This document shows positions 19,201 to 26,930 of a stretch of 64,000 bases of DNA, piece after piece (within the stretch, counting starts at the first letter, position 1; every line of letters begins with the position of its first letter). Made by a program: the position numbers and the translations under genes. The notes beneath the pieces are model-generated. The model made no database searches. It was not told the origin of the DNA and saw only the letters and a list, made by a program, of their open reading frames with translations. The stretch lies in the NCBI GenBank assembly GCA_022711435.1, contig JAKLFB010000024.1, positions 24,617 to 88,616 on the forward strand, read 5' to 3'. The DNA is from Verrucomicrobiota bacterium (GTDB taxonomy: Bacteria > Verrucomicrobiota > Verrucomicrobiia > Limisphaerales > UBA1319).

Positions 19201-19431
19201 GCGCCGTCGGGACTGGCGATATTTCAGCACGCCCAGAATCCCGATTACCCGGGCGACTGGGTCCAGTTTCCGGAGCTGTCGTGGTGCCAGCCGACCTTCC
19301 CCGCCAGCGGACGACGCTTCGCGCTCGAGCGCGAGCGGCCGCTGATCCTGCGTTTTCGCCTCTGGATTCACCCAGGGTCGAGGCCGGAGGACGACTGCGC
19401 CGAGAGGGTCTGGGATTCGTTTGGGGGATGA
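16219..19431 (+). CDS. Exported double alpha/beta-hydrolase fused to a DUF6807 (PmoA-like) domain
   Basis: 1070 aa from ATG 16219, which gives MRTKAYLIRPDSLLICVLGWG and a clean hydrophobic leader; the longer TTG-initiated frame is less likely. The first hydrolase module has GYGEGG (~264) where the nucleophile elbow GxSxG should be, so it has no serine and is probably inactive. The second has a normal elbow GLSYG around S641 and resembles acetyl-xylan-esterase/dienelactone-hydrolase relatives (RIAFYGLSYGGETAVRVP). The C-terminal ~250 residues match DUF6807, with the signature LDHPHHRGIYWAW near 847-859. In this phylum such proteins are linked to sugar or lignin-derived ester catabolism; substrate is unknown. 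The stop overlaps the next start as ATGA, so translation is probably coupled to the metallo-beta-lactamase protein downstream. Confidence 0.82.
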   Translation: MRTKAYLIRPDSLLICVLGWGIGWASMAGAPAVRLPGTEPIVWEEADLSGRMMDGAHQFVERQIAASAAQRGAFWARDFSSAEAYARSVEPNRDRFRAIVGAVDPRLPVRMERFGDEKHPALVAETSRYRVFQVRWPVLEGLWGEGLLVEPTGQRRACGVVIPDASQTPEQVLGLAPGVRPASQVARRLAEQGIELVIPATVNRDKLQTQDKQIAASDQTHREWIYRQAFHMGRHVIGYEVQTVLAAVDWFQSRVGAGAKTAVCGYGEGGLAALYAAALDGRIDAALVSGYFDSRQNVWAEPIYRNVWGLLREFGDAEIASLILPRILVIEHSAIPEVTGHKGDLRTPSFASVRAEIERIQTGGRFSRPVLVHGEGSQPTGPYSEEALAALAQRMGMGALAPVSDELLADRRVGFDPAARHQRLFQAMENHVQTLVRRSEHVRDQFFLYQVMPELADNRWSTERRRPTHPPEEFIEGAKAFRRQFQEEGMGRFDEPLLPFNARSRKVAESARWTAYDVVLDVWPKVFAWGVLAVPNDIRPGERRPVVVCQHGRNGLPRDTLDASSTAYNNFAGVLADRGFVTFAPHNLYRGEDRYRWLDRKANTVRATLFSFIIAQHDQILRWLEAQPFVDGGRIAFYGLSYGGETAVRVPAILEKYCLSICSGDFNQWTRKVAATDQPFSFMRTIEWEMPYWNLGHTFDYAEMGYLMAPRPFMVERGHLDRVGRDQWVAHEYAKVRWLYAQLGLADRTAIEFFQGRHSINGEGTFDFLQRHLNLPAAMRISQDSSTGRIEITEGGKPVLRYNYGTVEPGAVLEKVTPANRIYARARSGYIHPLYGPNGEVLTADWSLDHPHHRGIYWAWPEVDFGGERGDLHALQKVFARPTGKVQLESGPAFAQIEAENLWLWEDREPIVRERAVIRAYPATPQGRAVDLTLEFLGLKDGVTIARRGTDQYGGLNVRMATPKAQVITMITGASNAVPRRAWSDLSGRFAGSDAPSGLAIFQHAQNPDYPGDWVQFPELSWCQPTFPASGRRFALERERPLILRFRLWIHPGSRPEDDCAERVWDSFGG

Positions 19432-21404
19432 ATACGGCCATGCGCAACGCACTAGAACTTTTGTGGCTCGGCTGGCTTTGTCTGGCTGGCGCGCCGTTGG
19501 CGGAGGCAGTCGAGTCCGCGCGCGGGCTCGAGATCGTTGTGCCCGGGATCGAGGTCATTCGCGGGCCGGTGAACGGAGTCCAGATCGAGCGGAACGGCCG
19601 GCGGTTGCTCGTTTACGGCGATCCGCGTGAAGAGCCTGCCGCGGCGGACGCGGTCCTGTTCACGCATCACCGGCGAGATGTGGTATGGGCGGGGCGCGGG
19701 CTTGTGTCGGGCGGGGCGCGGGCCATTGTTCCGGCTGCGGAGACGAATCTGTTCAGCGGGGTCGACCGGTTTTGGGCGCTGTTCGAGACGAACCGTTTTC
19801 ACGATTACTCGCAGCAGACGACGAAGGTGCTGGGCGAGCCGATGCGGGTGAGCCAGCCTGTTCGCGGGGGTGAGGTTGTGCGATGGGAGGGCCTGCCGAT
19901 CCGGGTGCTCGACACGCCCGGGTACACTCGAGGCGCGGTCAGCTATGTGATCGAGCAGGGCGGCCAACGGATCGTCATGACGGGCGATCTGATTGTCGAG
20001 GACGGCAAGCTGCTGGATCTTTACAGCCTGCAGGATGCGCTTCCGGAGGCGAAGGTGGGCGGGTATCACGGCTATGCGGCGCGGCTGGGCGACTTGATAT
20101 CGAGCCTGCGTCGGGTGGCGTCGGAGGAGCCGGATATTCTGGTCCCATCGCGCGGGCCGGTGATCCGCGAGCCGCGAGCCGCCATCGAGACGCTGATCCG
20201 TCGGATCCAGGCCTTTTACGCCAACTACCTGGCGATCGACGCATTGCGCTATTATTTTGGAGACAGCCACATGCAGGCCAAGGCCCGGCGCGTGCTCGAG
20301 CCGGGGGCCGCGATCGATTGGCTGCCGATGGCCAAGCTCTGCCCCGAGCTGCCCGAGTGGATCTTGCGGATCGGCAATTCCCGCCTGGTGGTTTCAGCCG
20401 ATCGGAGCGGGTTTCTCGTGGATTGCGGCAGCCCGCGCATACTCGAGCAGATCGAGAAGCTGCTGGCCGAGGGCCGGATCCGGCGGGTCGAGCACGTTTT
20501 CATCACCCATTATCATGACGATCACACCGACCAGGTGGCCAAGCTGGTCGAGCGGTGCGGCGCCACGGTCCATGCGACACGGTTCAACTGGGACATTCTG
20601 GAACGTCCGGGCGATTATCGTCTTCCCTGCCTGACGGCCCATCCGATCCGCGTGTCCGGGCGTTCCGAGAGCGGGGCGCGGTGGCGCTGGAAAGAGTTCG
20701 AGGTCGCCATCGATTATTTTCCGGGCCAGACGCTGTATCACGATGCGCTCTGGATGAAGCGGGATGGGGGGGAGCAGGTCTATTTCATCGGCGACTCGTT
20801 TACGCCTTCGGGCATTGACGATTACTGCCTGCTCAACCGGAACCTGCTCGAAGAGGGCGGCGGCTATTTCCGCTGCCTGGACATCCTGCGCGCTGCCGGT
20901 CCCGACGTGATATTGATCAACGAGCATGTCGATCCTGGATTCCGCTTTTCGGCGGGACAGATCGGGCACATGACGGAGGCGCTGCGGCGTCGGGCAGGCC
21001 TGCTGGGCGAGCTGCTGGCCGGGGACGGGATCAACTTCGGCCTGGATGAGAGCTGGGCGCGGTTCCATCCCTACGCTGTTTCGGCGGGGGCGGGTCGCAG
21101 CGCAAGGCTGGGCTTGCGGGTGATGAACCATGCAAGCGTCGAGCGCGAGTATACGGTGCGGATCCATCCGCCGGCGGGGTGGGCCGTCGAGGACGTACGG
21201 CCGAATCCCATCCGGATCCCCGCGCATACCGAGGGCGAGGTCGCGCTGAGTCTGCAGGCGGAGGCGGATGCGGCGGCGGGCTGGAGGCTGGTGACGGCCG
21301 ATCTCGAGTGGCCGGGCGGGTGCCTGCGCGAGTGGACCGAGGCGATGGTGTCGGCGGCACAGGGGCCGCAGGCGATGGGCGAGCCGTTCAGACGGGTCGA
21401 ATGA
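19428..21404 (+). CDS. Exported protein with tandem metallo-beta-lactamase-like domains
   Basis: 658 aa from the ATG that overlaps the previous stop (ATGA); a longer open frame extends upstream but only inside the previous gene. A hydrophobic leader (LLWLGWLCLAGAPLAEA) predicts export. Two MBL-type modules follow. The first has FTHHRRDV (79-85), where the second and last His of the T-H-x-H-x-D-H motif are R and V, and VPSRGPVI in the usual late loop, so metal binding is doubtful. The second has a canonical ITHYHDDHTD (359-368) and FIGDSFTPSG, so it should bind two metals. The C-terminal ~130 residues are a beta-rich add-on. It may act with the upstream hydrolase on an ester or lactone. Its 3' end overlaps the convergent permease gene by 17 bp. 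Confidence 0.8.
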   Translation: MNTAMRNALELLWLGWLCLAGAPLAEAVESARGLEIVVPGIEVIRGPVNGVQIERNGRRLLVYGDPREEPAAADAVLFTHHRRDVVWAGRGLVSGGARAIVPAAETNLFSGVDRFWALFETNRFHDYSQQTTKVLGEPMRVSQPVRGGEVVRWEGLPIRVLDTPGYTRGAVSYVIEQGGQRIVMTGDLIVEDGKLLDLYSLQDALPEAKVGGYHGYAARLGDLISSLRRVASEEPDILVPSRGPVIREPRAAIETLIRRIQAFYANYLAIDALRYYFGDSHMQAKARRVLEPGAAIDWLPMAKLCPELPEWILRIGNSRLVVSADRSGFLVDCGSPRILEQIEKLLAEGRIRRVEHVFITHYHDDHTDQVAKLVERCGATVHATRFNWDILERPGDYRLPCLTAHPIRVSGRSESGARWRWKEFEVAIDYFPGQTLYHDALWMKRDGGEQVYFIGDSFTPSGIDDYCLLNRNLLEEGGGYFRCLDILRAAGPDVILINEHVDPGFRFSAGQIGHMTEALRRRAGLLGELLAGDGINFGLDESWARFHPYAVSAGAGRSARLGLRVMNHASVEREYTVRIHPPAGWAVEDVRPNPIRIPAHTEGEVALSLQAEADAAAGWRLVTADLEWPGGCLREWTEAMVSAAQGPQAMGEPFRRVE

Positions 21405-22368
21405 GGCGGCGAGAGAGGCGCTCGACCAGGCGCTGCCGGAGGCAATCGAGGCTGACGGCGACGAAAATGATCGCGCTGGTGACCAGCGGGTAGAGGTAGG
21501 GATCGGCATTCAGGATCACCAGGCCGTTCTCGACCGTCTGGATGAGGACAGCGCCCAGCAGGGTTCCGGGAAACACGCGGCCGCGCCCGCCGAACAGGCT
21601 GGTGCCGCCGAGCACGGCGGCGGCGATAGCGGCGAATTCCTTTTGGGCGCCGAACGTGGGGGAGACAGCCCCGAGCTGGGTGAGCGAGATGAGGCCGCCG
21701 AGGGCGGCGCAAGCGCCGCTGACGATGTAGACCGAAGCGAGGATGCGCCCTGTGCGGAGGCCGGCCTTGCGGGCGGTCTCAATGTCCTGGCCCGTGGCGT
21801 AGATCTGGCGTCCGAACGGGGTGTGCTGGAGGACGATGTGGGCGATCAGGAGGACGGTTCCCAGGATGACCAGCGGGATCGGGATCCCGAGCCAGCGTCC
21901 GGCGCCCAGGTGAAGGAACGATTCCGGGAGGTTCATGGCGCGGGTCTGGGTGATCCAGAGGCCGAGGCCGCGTCCGAGGTAGAGCGTCGCGAGAGTGACG
22001 ATGAACGGCGCGATGCGGAGGCGAGTGACGAAGAGGGCATTGAGCGCGCCGCCGAGAAGGCCAGCCAGGATCATCGCCAGGATGGAGAGGAGGAGCGGAT
22101 ATCCTTGAAGGGCCAGCTTCCCCGCCAGGGCGGCCCCGACGAACATCATCGATCCGACCGAGAGGTCCACGCCGGCGGTCAACAGGACGAATGTCATGCC
22201 GATGGCGACCATGGCGGTCGAGGACGACTGGATGAGGATGTTGACCAGGTTGTCGGGCTGGAGGAACTGCGCCGAGCGGGCCCCGAACAGAGCAAGCACC
22301 GCCAGAAACAGGACGACGGGAGCCTGATTCAGCACGATGAGCCATGGATGGCGGGTCGCAGGCGTCAT
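21388..22368 (-). CDS. Ribose-type ABC transporter permease (second permease)
   Basis: 326 aa, almost entirely hydrophobic with 8-10 predicted helices, matching the RbsC/BPD_transp_2 family that forms the membrane channel of sugar importers. Typical signatures include GMTFVLLTAGVDLSVGSM and AAVLGGTSLFGGRGRVFPG. It is the last gene of a four-gene minus-strand cassette and overlaps the ATPase gene by 4 bp (ATGA), implying translational coupling. With the second permease at 23.9-24.9 kb it would make a heterodimeric channel. The sugar is unknown. Its end overlaps the convergent MBL protein gene. Confidence 0.93.
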   Translation of the reverse strand: MTPATRHPWLIVLNQAPVVLFLAVLALFGARSAQFLQPDNLVNILIQSSSTAMVAIGMTFVLLTAGVDLSVGSMMFVGAALAGKLALQGYPLLLSILAMILAGLLGGALNALFVTRLRIAPFIVTLATLYLGRGLGLWITQTRAMNLPESFLHLGAGRWLGIPIPLVILGTVLLIAHIVLQHTPFGRQIYATGQDIETARKAGLRTGRILASVYIVSGACAALGGLISLTQLGAVSPTFGAQKEFAAIAAAVLGGTSLFGGRGRVFPGTLLGAVLIQTVENGLVILNADPYLYPLVTSAIIFVAVSLDCLRQRLVERLSRRLIRPV

Positions 22369-23897
22369 GGGGCGCGTTCGGTGTGGAGGGCGGCGCGCAG
22401 GATGCGCTCGCGGTCGAACTCGGGCCGCTGGAGCTCGTCGCGAATGGCCCCCTGGCGGAGGACCAGGATGCGGTGGCAGAGGCCCAGCAGTTCCTCCATC
22501 TCGGACGAGATGAGCAGGATGCCCGTGCCGCGAGCCGCAAGGTCATGGATGAGCTGATAGAATTCGCATTTGGCGCCGACGTCGATGCCGCGGGTGGGCT
22601 CGTCGAGGATGATGACGCGGGGCTGGCTCAGAAGCCACTTGGCGAGGACGACCTTTTGCTGATTGCCGCCGCTGAGGGTTTTGACCGGGTGGCTGTCCAG
22701 GGCGGTGGGGGTGAGCCGGACGGCGGAGCGGATGCGGGCGGCGGCGGCCTGGAGGGGGCGGCGGCGGATCCAGCGGGCGGGCGGCGGCGCAAAATCCCGC
22801 AAGGCGACCAGGAGGAGGTTGTCGGCAATCGACGCCTCGAGGCAGAGGCCTTCCTCGCGCCGGTTTTCGGTGACGAAGGCCAGACCGCGGCGGAGGCAGC
22901 GGATGGGGCGCGGCCGTCGAAGTGGCTTTCCCTCCACGAGGATCTCGCCCGCTCCGAACGGGTCCAGACCGAACAGGATCCGGGCCAGCTCGGAGCGGCC
23001 GGAGCCCATGAGGCCGCTGAGGCCGAGGATCTCGCCGGCCCGAAGCGTGAAAGAGACCTGGTCGATGATGCCGGGGTGGGAGAGCCTGCGGGCCTCGAGG
23101 ACGGGGGGCGAGTCCGGGGGGGGCGCGCTCCCGGGAAAGACCTGATCGAGCTGGCGTCCGACCATGAGCGAGATCAGACGGGTGGCGTTGAATGCGGAGG
23201 CAGGGCCGGACCCGACCAGCTCGCCGTCGCGGAGCACCGCGATGTGATCGCAGAATCGGAGCACATCGGCCAGGTGATGCGAGATGTAGATCATGGTCAT
23301 GCCCTGGCCGCGAAGGCGCTCGAGGAGATCGAAGAGGCGGCGAGTCTCGAGATCCGTGAGCGAGGTCGTGGGCTCATCGAGGATCAGGAGGCGGGCTTCG
23401 ATGCCGAGGGCCTTGGCGATCTCGACTAGCTGGCGTTCGCCGGCCGTGAGCCGTTCGACTGGGGTGTCGGAATCGATGTCGAGGCTGACCTGTTCGAGCA
23501 ACGCGCGGGTCTTTGCGCGGAGCAGGGCGCGGTGGATGACAGGGAACCCGCGGCGGCGGGGGAATGCGGTGAGGTGGAGGTTCTCGGCGACGGAGAGGTT
23601 GGGGAAGAGGTTGAGCTCCTGGTGGACAAAGGCGATGCCGGCGGCGGCGGCCTCGAGGGGGGATCGGGGCTGGTGGGGGAGGCCGGCGAACTCGATGCGG
23701 CCGGCATCGGGGGCGAGGTTCCCGCCCAGGATGTTCATGAGCGTGGTCTTGCCCGCCCCGTTTTCCCCGACGAGGCCCAGCGCCCGGCCTTGGTCGAGCG
23801 ACAGAGAAATCCCTTGAAGGACGGGAACGCCGAAGAAGGATTTTTGGATGCGGTCGAACCGCAGGAGCGGTGGTGCGGCGGGGGCGGGTGAGCTCAT
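22365..23897 (-). CDS. Sugar ABC transporter ATP-binding protein with two ATPase domains
   Basis: 510 aa, the normal length for an RbsA/MglA-type double ATPase that energises sugar import. Domain 1 has Walker A GENGAGKTT, the signature LTAGERQLVEIAKALG, and Walker B ARLLILDEPTTSL. Domain 2 has the degenerate P-loop GLMGSGRSEL expected for the second half of this family, the signature LSGGNQQKVVLAKWL, and PRVIILDEPTRGIDVGAK. It overlaps both neighbouring permease genes by 4 bp, so the three are probably one translationally coupled unit. There is no TMD, consistent with a peripheral ATPase. Confidence 0.95.
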   Translation of the reverse strand: MSSPAPAAPPLLRFDRIQKSFFGVPVLQGISLSLDQGRALGLVGENGAGKTTLMNILGGNLAPDAGRIEFAGLPHQPRSPLEAAAAGIAFVHQELNLFPNLSVAENLHLTAFPRRRGFPVIHRALLRAKTRALLEQVSLDIDSDTPVERLTAGERQLVEIAKALGIEARLLILDEPTTSLTDLETRRLFDLLERLRGQGMTMIYISHHLADVLRFCDHIAVLRDGELVGSGPASAFNATRLISLMVGRQLDQVFPGSAPPPDSPPVLEARRLSHPGIIDQVSFTLRAGEILGLSGLMGSGRSELARILFGLDPFGAGEILVEGKPLRRPRPIRCLRRGLAFVTENRREEGLCLEASIADNLLLVALRDFAPPPARWIRRRPLQAAAARIRSAVRLTPTALDSHPVKTLSGGNQQKVVLAKWLLSQPRVIILDEPTRGIDVGAKCEFYQLIHDLAARGTGILLISSEMEELLGLCHRILVLRQGAIRDELQRPEFDRERILRAALHTERAP

Positions 23898-24904
23898 GCG
23901 GTCTCGTAGCGGTGGCGGAGGGCGTCGATGAGCGCGGCCAGAAGGATCAGCGCGCCTTTGACCATCCGGATGGCGAAGTCGGAGAGGAACATCAGGTTCA
24001 GACTGGCGTCGACCAGGGTGAGGAAGAGCACGCCGTAGAGGGTCCAGAGAATCTTGCCTTTGCCGCCAAAGAGGCTGGTGCCGCCAATGACCGTGGCGCC
24101 GATGACATCGAGGAGGATCTCGCGGCCATGGACGGGGGAGCCGGTCTCGAGCCTGCCGGTGAAGAGGATGGCGGCGCAGGCGCCGCTGATGCCGCTCAGG
24201 ACGTAGGCGGCGAGGGTGACGGTTGGGACGGGAACGCCCGAGATGGCGGCCACGCGCGGGTTATGGCCGATCGCATAGAGCCAGCGTCCGAACAGCGAAC
24301 GGGACAGGAGGAGATGGGCGAACAGGGCGGCCCCGAGGGTGAGGCCGAATGCGCAGGCGGGCTTGCCTCCGAGGGCGAGGAACGCGGGGGGCAGGCCGGT
24401 GATTCTCTGGGACTGGGTGAGCCAGACGGCCAGGCCACCCAGGAACATCATGCTGGTGAGCGTGACCATGAACGGCGGCATGCGCAATCCGGTCACGGCG
24501 GCGCCGTTGGCCGCGCCGAGCAGGGCGCCCGTCAGGAGCATCAGCGCGATGCCCGCGGGAACCGCTGCGGCGTGGCCGGCCATCCAGCCTCCGTCAGCGG
24601 TCATGAGGCTGGCGCCCAGGACGCTCGTCAGACCGATGACGGCCGTGACCGAGAGGTCAATCCCGCCTGCGATGAGGACGAAGGTCTGCCCCATGGCCAC
24701 CAGGAGCAGGGGTAGCATCCGGCTGAACAGGTTGGCCAGGTTCCGGGGGTGGGCCAGCTCGGGCAGCCAGGGGAGGAGAACGAGAAAATAGGCGACGCTG
24801 AGGGCGAGGACGAGGTATTCGGAAGCCAGGGCGCGCCGGCCCTGGCGCCGGAGCCATGCTCCTTTCAACGGAGCGGCATCACCCTGGTGGGATTGAGCGT
24901 TCAA
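23894..24904 (-). CDS. Ribose-type ABC transporter permease (first permease)
   Basis: 336 aa, BPD_transp_2 family, with many hydrophobic helices and the signatures GQTFVLIAGGIDLSVTAVIG and VIGGTSLFGGKGKI. The chosen start is a TTG at 24904 (MNAQSHQGD...), because no in-frame ATG precedes the first transmembrane helix; a TTG at codon 13 is an alternative. It is the second gene of the import cassette, 51 bp after the binding-protein gene and overlapping the ATPase gene by 4 bp. Together with the other permease it would form the pore of a pentose/hexose-type importer. Confidence 0.92.
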   Translation of the reverse strand: MNAQSHQGDAAPLKGAWLRRQGRRALASEYLVLALSVAYFLVLLPWLPELAHPRNLANLFSRMLPLLLVAMGQTFVLIAGGIDLSVTAVIGLTSVLGASLMTADGGWMAGHAAAVPAGIALMLLTGALLGAANGAAVTGLRMPPFMVTLTSMMFLGGLAVWLTQSQRITGLPPAFLALGGKPACAFGLTLGAALFAHLLLSRSLFGRWLYAIGHNPRVAAISGVPVPTVTLAAYVLSGISGACAAILFTGRLETGSPVHGREILLDVIGATVIGGTSLFGGKGKILWTLYGVLFLTLVDASLNLMFLSDFAIRMVKGALILLAALIDALRHRYETA

Positions 24905-24955
24905 TAGTCGATAGCCGGCAGCAATCCGGCCGCCGGGCGCATCGGAGTCGGGCCG

Positions 24956-25963
24956 TCACGGGCGGCGCTGCCGGGCGATCCCCGCGCCCCACATCCGGGA
25001 TGCCATCTCCTTGAGGTTGCCCTGGTGAATGACGAAGCCGGGATCCTTGATGACGGCTGCGACCGGTTTCCCGGCGCGGGAGTCGAGGATGGCCTGGATC
25101 GATGAAACGACCTCGAACTGCACGTCCTGGACACCCGTCGCGTCCAGGTAACCTTCTTCGAGCATCCGGTAAGCGGTCGCATCGCCGTCGAAGCCGCCCA
25201 GGATGATGTGGCCGGGCTGGCCGATTTTGTGGTATCGGCCCGTCGATTTGAGGGCGGAGACGATGGCGGGGAGGAGGAAATCGGACGAGGTGAAGATGAA
25301 GCGGATGCCTGGGTGCGCCTGGAGGGCATTGACGACGCCGGCCTGGGCCTTCTCGAGGTTCCATTCCGTGGGGATCCGGGAGACGACCTGGATGAGGTTG
25401 GTATGGGGCCGGATCGCATCTTCGAACCCGTCGCGGCGGCCGATGGCGTTGATGTCGCCGAGGTCGCCGATGAGGATCATGGCCGGGTGCAGTTCTCCGG
25501 TCTGGAGGGCTTGCTCGGCCATATACGAGACGGTGGCTTTCGTGAGCGAGTAATTATCGGCGACGACGGTGATGGAGGGTGCATCGCTGGGGTCGGGGGG
25601 GCGGTTGTAGAGGACCATGGGGATTTGGGCCTGATGGGCGGCGCGGATCATGGGGATGATCGTCTGGGCGTCCTTGGGGACGGCGATGATGCCATCAACG
25701 CGGCGGCTGATGAAGTTCTTGATCTGCTCGAGCTGGCGATTGGCATCGCCGTCGGCGATGGCTTCGAGGAGCGTGATGCCGCGGGCCTTGGCTTCGGCTC
25801 GGAAGGCCTCGATGGATGCGACCCAGAACTCGGTTTGGAGGGTCTCGAACGCCACCCCGATGGTCAGCGGGGCGCCCTCGGCTTGGCGGGCGGATCGCTG
25901 GCAGCCCGCGCCGACGCCGAGCATCAACAGGCTGGCCAGAAGACTCCAGGTCATGGATTTCAT
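24956..25963 (-). CDS. Sugar-binding lipoprotein of the ABC importer
   Basis: 335 aa, periplasmic binding protein type 1 (RbsB-like). The leader MKSMTWSLLASLLMLGVGAGC ends in a lipobox-like GVGAGC, so C21 is the likely lipid anchor. Sequence such as ISRRVDGIIAVPKDAQTII and GFVIHQGNL fits the two-lobed sugar-binding fold. It captures the substrate for the permease pair downstream. A good promoter-like sequence lies just upstream, with the -10 box only 8 bp from the ATG, so the mRNA may have almost no leader. The substrate cannot be told from sequence; ribose, xylose, inositol and other sugars are all bound by this family. Confidence 0.93.
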   Translation of the reverse strand: MKSMTWSLLASLLMLGVGAGCQRSARQAEGAPLTIGVAFETLQTEFWVASIEAFRAEAKARGITLLEAIADGDANRQLEQIKNFISRRVDGIIAVPKDAQTIIPMIRAAHQAQIPMVLYNRPPDPSDAPSITVVADNYSLTKATVSYMAEQALQTGELHPAMILIGDLGDINAIGRRDGFEDAIRPHTNLIQVVSRIPTEWNLEKAQAGVVNALQAHPGIRFIFTSSDFLLPAIVSALKSTGRYHKIGQPGHIILGGFDGDATAYRMLEEGYLDATGVQDVQFEVVSSIQAILDSRAGKPVAAVIKDPGFVIHQGNLKEMASRMWGAGIARQRRP

Positions 25964-25971
25964 GGGGCGTT

Positions 25972-26000
25972 TTTATAACGGACCAGCGGCCAATTGTCAT
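25972..26000 (-). promoter_or_regulatory. Candidate sigma-70 promoter for the sugar importer
   Basis: Reading the minus strand, ATGACA (26000-25995), 17 bp, then TATAAA (25977-25972) match -35/-10 boxes at 5/6 each. The predicted start would fall ~2 nt before the ATG of the binding-protein gene, which would make a nearly leaderless mRNA. Confidence 0.45.
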
Positions 26001-26041
26001 CTGTGGAATCATTCGAGGCCGCGAGGTGTCGAACTCCGCTA

Positions 26042-26069
26042 TTGTCTCGGCCGCCCGAATCGATTATAA
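26042..26069 (+). promoter_or_regulatory. Candidate promoter for the pseudopilin gene
   Basis: TTGTCT (26042-26047), 16 bp, TTATAA (26064-26069) lies 16 bp before the ATG at 26085. It is divergent from the importer promoter, so the 121-bp region may co-regulate both. Confidence 0.35.
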
Positions 26070-26084
26070 ATGAGTTAAGCCATC

Positions 26085-26930
26085 ATGAAACTTCCGGACG
26101 ATCGCGCGAGTCGCAGGGGCATGGGCGGATTCACCCTCATCGAGCTGCTGGTAGTGATCGCCATCATCGCGATCCTGGCGTCGATGCTGCTGCCGTCCCT
26201 AAGCCGGGCGAAGGCCAAGGCGCAGGGCGTCAACTGCATGTCCAACCTGAAGCAGTGGGGCATCTCCTGGATGATGTATGTCGACGAGAACAACGGGAAG
26301 TTCAGCGAAGGGACGGCGGTGAACTGGGCGCGCGGGGAGTGGATCTACGCGCTGCGCAAGCATTACGAGAAGAAGCCGCATCTGCTGTATTGCCCGACGG
26401 CGAACATGCGGCGCGGGCCGGGGACGCAGGAGACGCGTCTGCCGCTCGACAGCGCGCAGGCGGTCGAGTATGGGGGGCCGACGACGGCCTACGATTTCCC
26501 GCTGGTGGACACGGCGACGGCGCCCAACACGCGCCAGCGTAACATCACCAGCAGCTACGGCATCAACAACTGGGTCTACAATCCGCCGGCGGGCGTCACT
26601 GTCATCCAGGGGCGGCCGACGACCCGGAACTGGCGGAAACTCGACGCCCCGCCGCGGCCGACCGAGACGCCGCTATTCGGAGACACCATGTGGCGAGGTG
26701 GCGGGCCGCATCACAACGATGCGGTGCCGGCGTTCAACGGGGAGTGGAAAGGAGCGGGGGCGGAGTTCTGCCACTGGGCGATCCGGAGGCACGGCAAGGG
26801 GAGCAACCTGCTGTTCTTCGATAACTCGGTGAGGATGGTTCGGAACCGGGCTTTGTGGAACCTGCATTGGAACAAGGAGTTCGACATCACTTACGCGGCC
26901 CGGGTTGTGTTTCCGGCTTGGATCCAGTGA
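26085..26930 (+). CDS. Prepilin-type N-terminal cleavage/methylation domain protein (pseudopilin-like)
   Basis: 281 aa. The basic leader MKLPDDRASRRGMGG is followed by FTLIELLVVIAIIAIL, cut after Gly with Glu at +5, then MLLPSLSRAKAKAQGVNCMSNLKQWG, the start of the large orphan pseudopilin family. The C-terminal LLFFDNSVRMVRNRALW is the usual end motif (a variant of the H-x9-DG region). It is divergently transcribed from the sugar importer, a common arrangement in Limisphaerales, suggesting a surface structure made when a particular sugar is used. Its last 44 bp overlap the convergent octaheme cytochrome gene. Confidence 0.9.
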   Translation: MKLPDDRASRRGMGGFTLIELLVVIAIIAILASMLLPSLSRAKAKAQGVNCMSNLKQWGISWMMYVDENNGKFSEGTAVNWARGEWIYALRKHYEKKPHLLYCPTANMRRGPGTQETRLPLDSAQAVEYGGPTTAYDFPLVDTATAPNTRQRNITSSYGINNWVYNPPAGVTVIQGRPTTRNWRKLDAPPRPTETPLFGDTMWRGGGPHHNDAVPAFNGEWKGAGAEFCHWAIRRHGKGSNLLFFDNSVRMVRNRALWNLHWNKEFDITYAARVVFPAWIQ

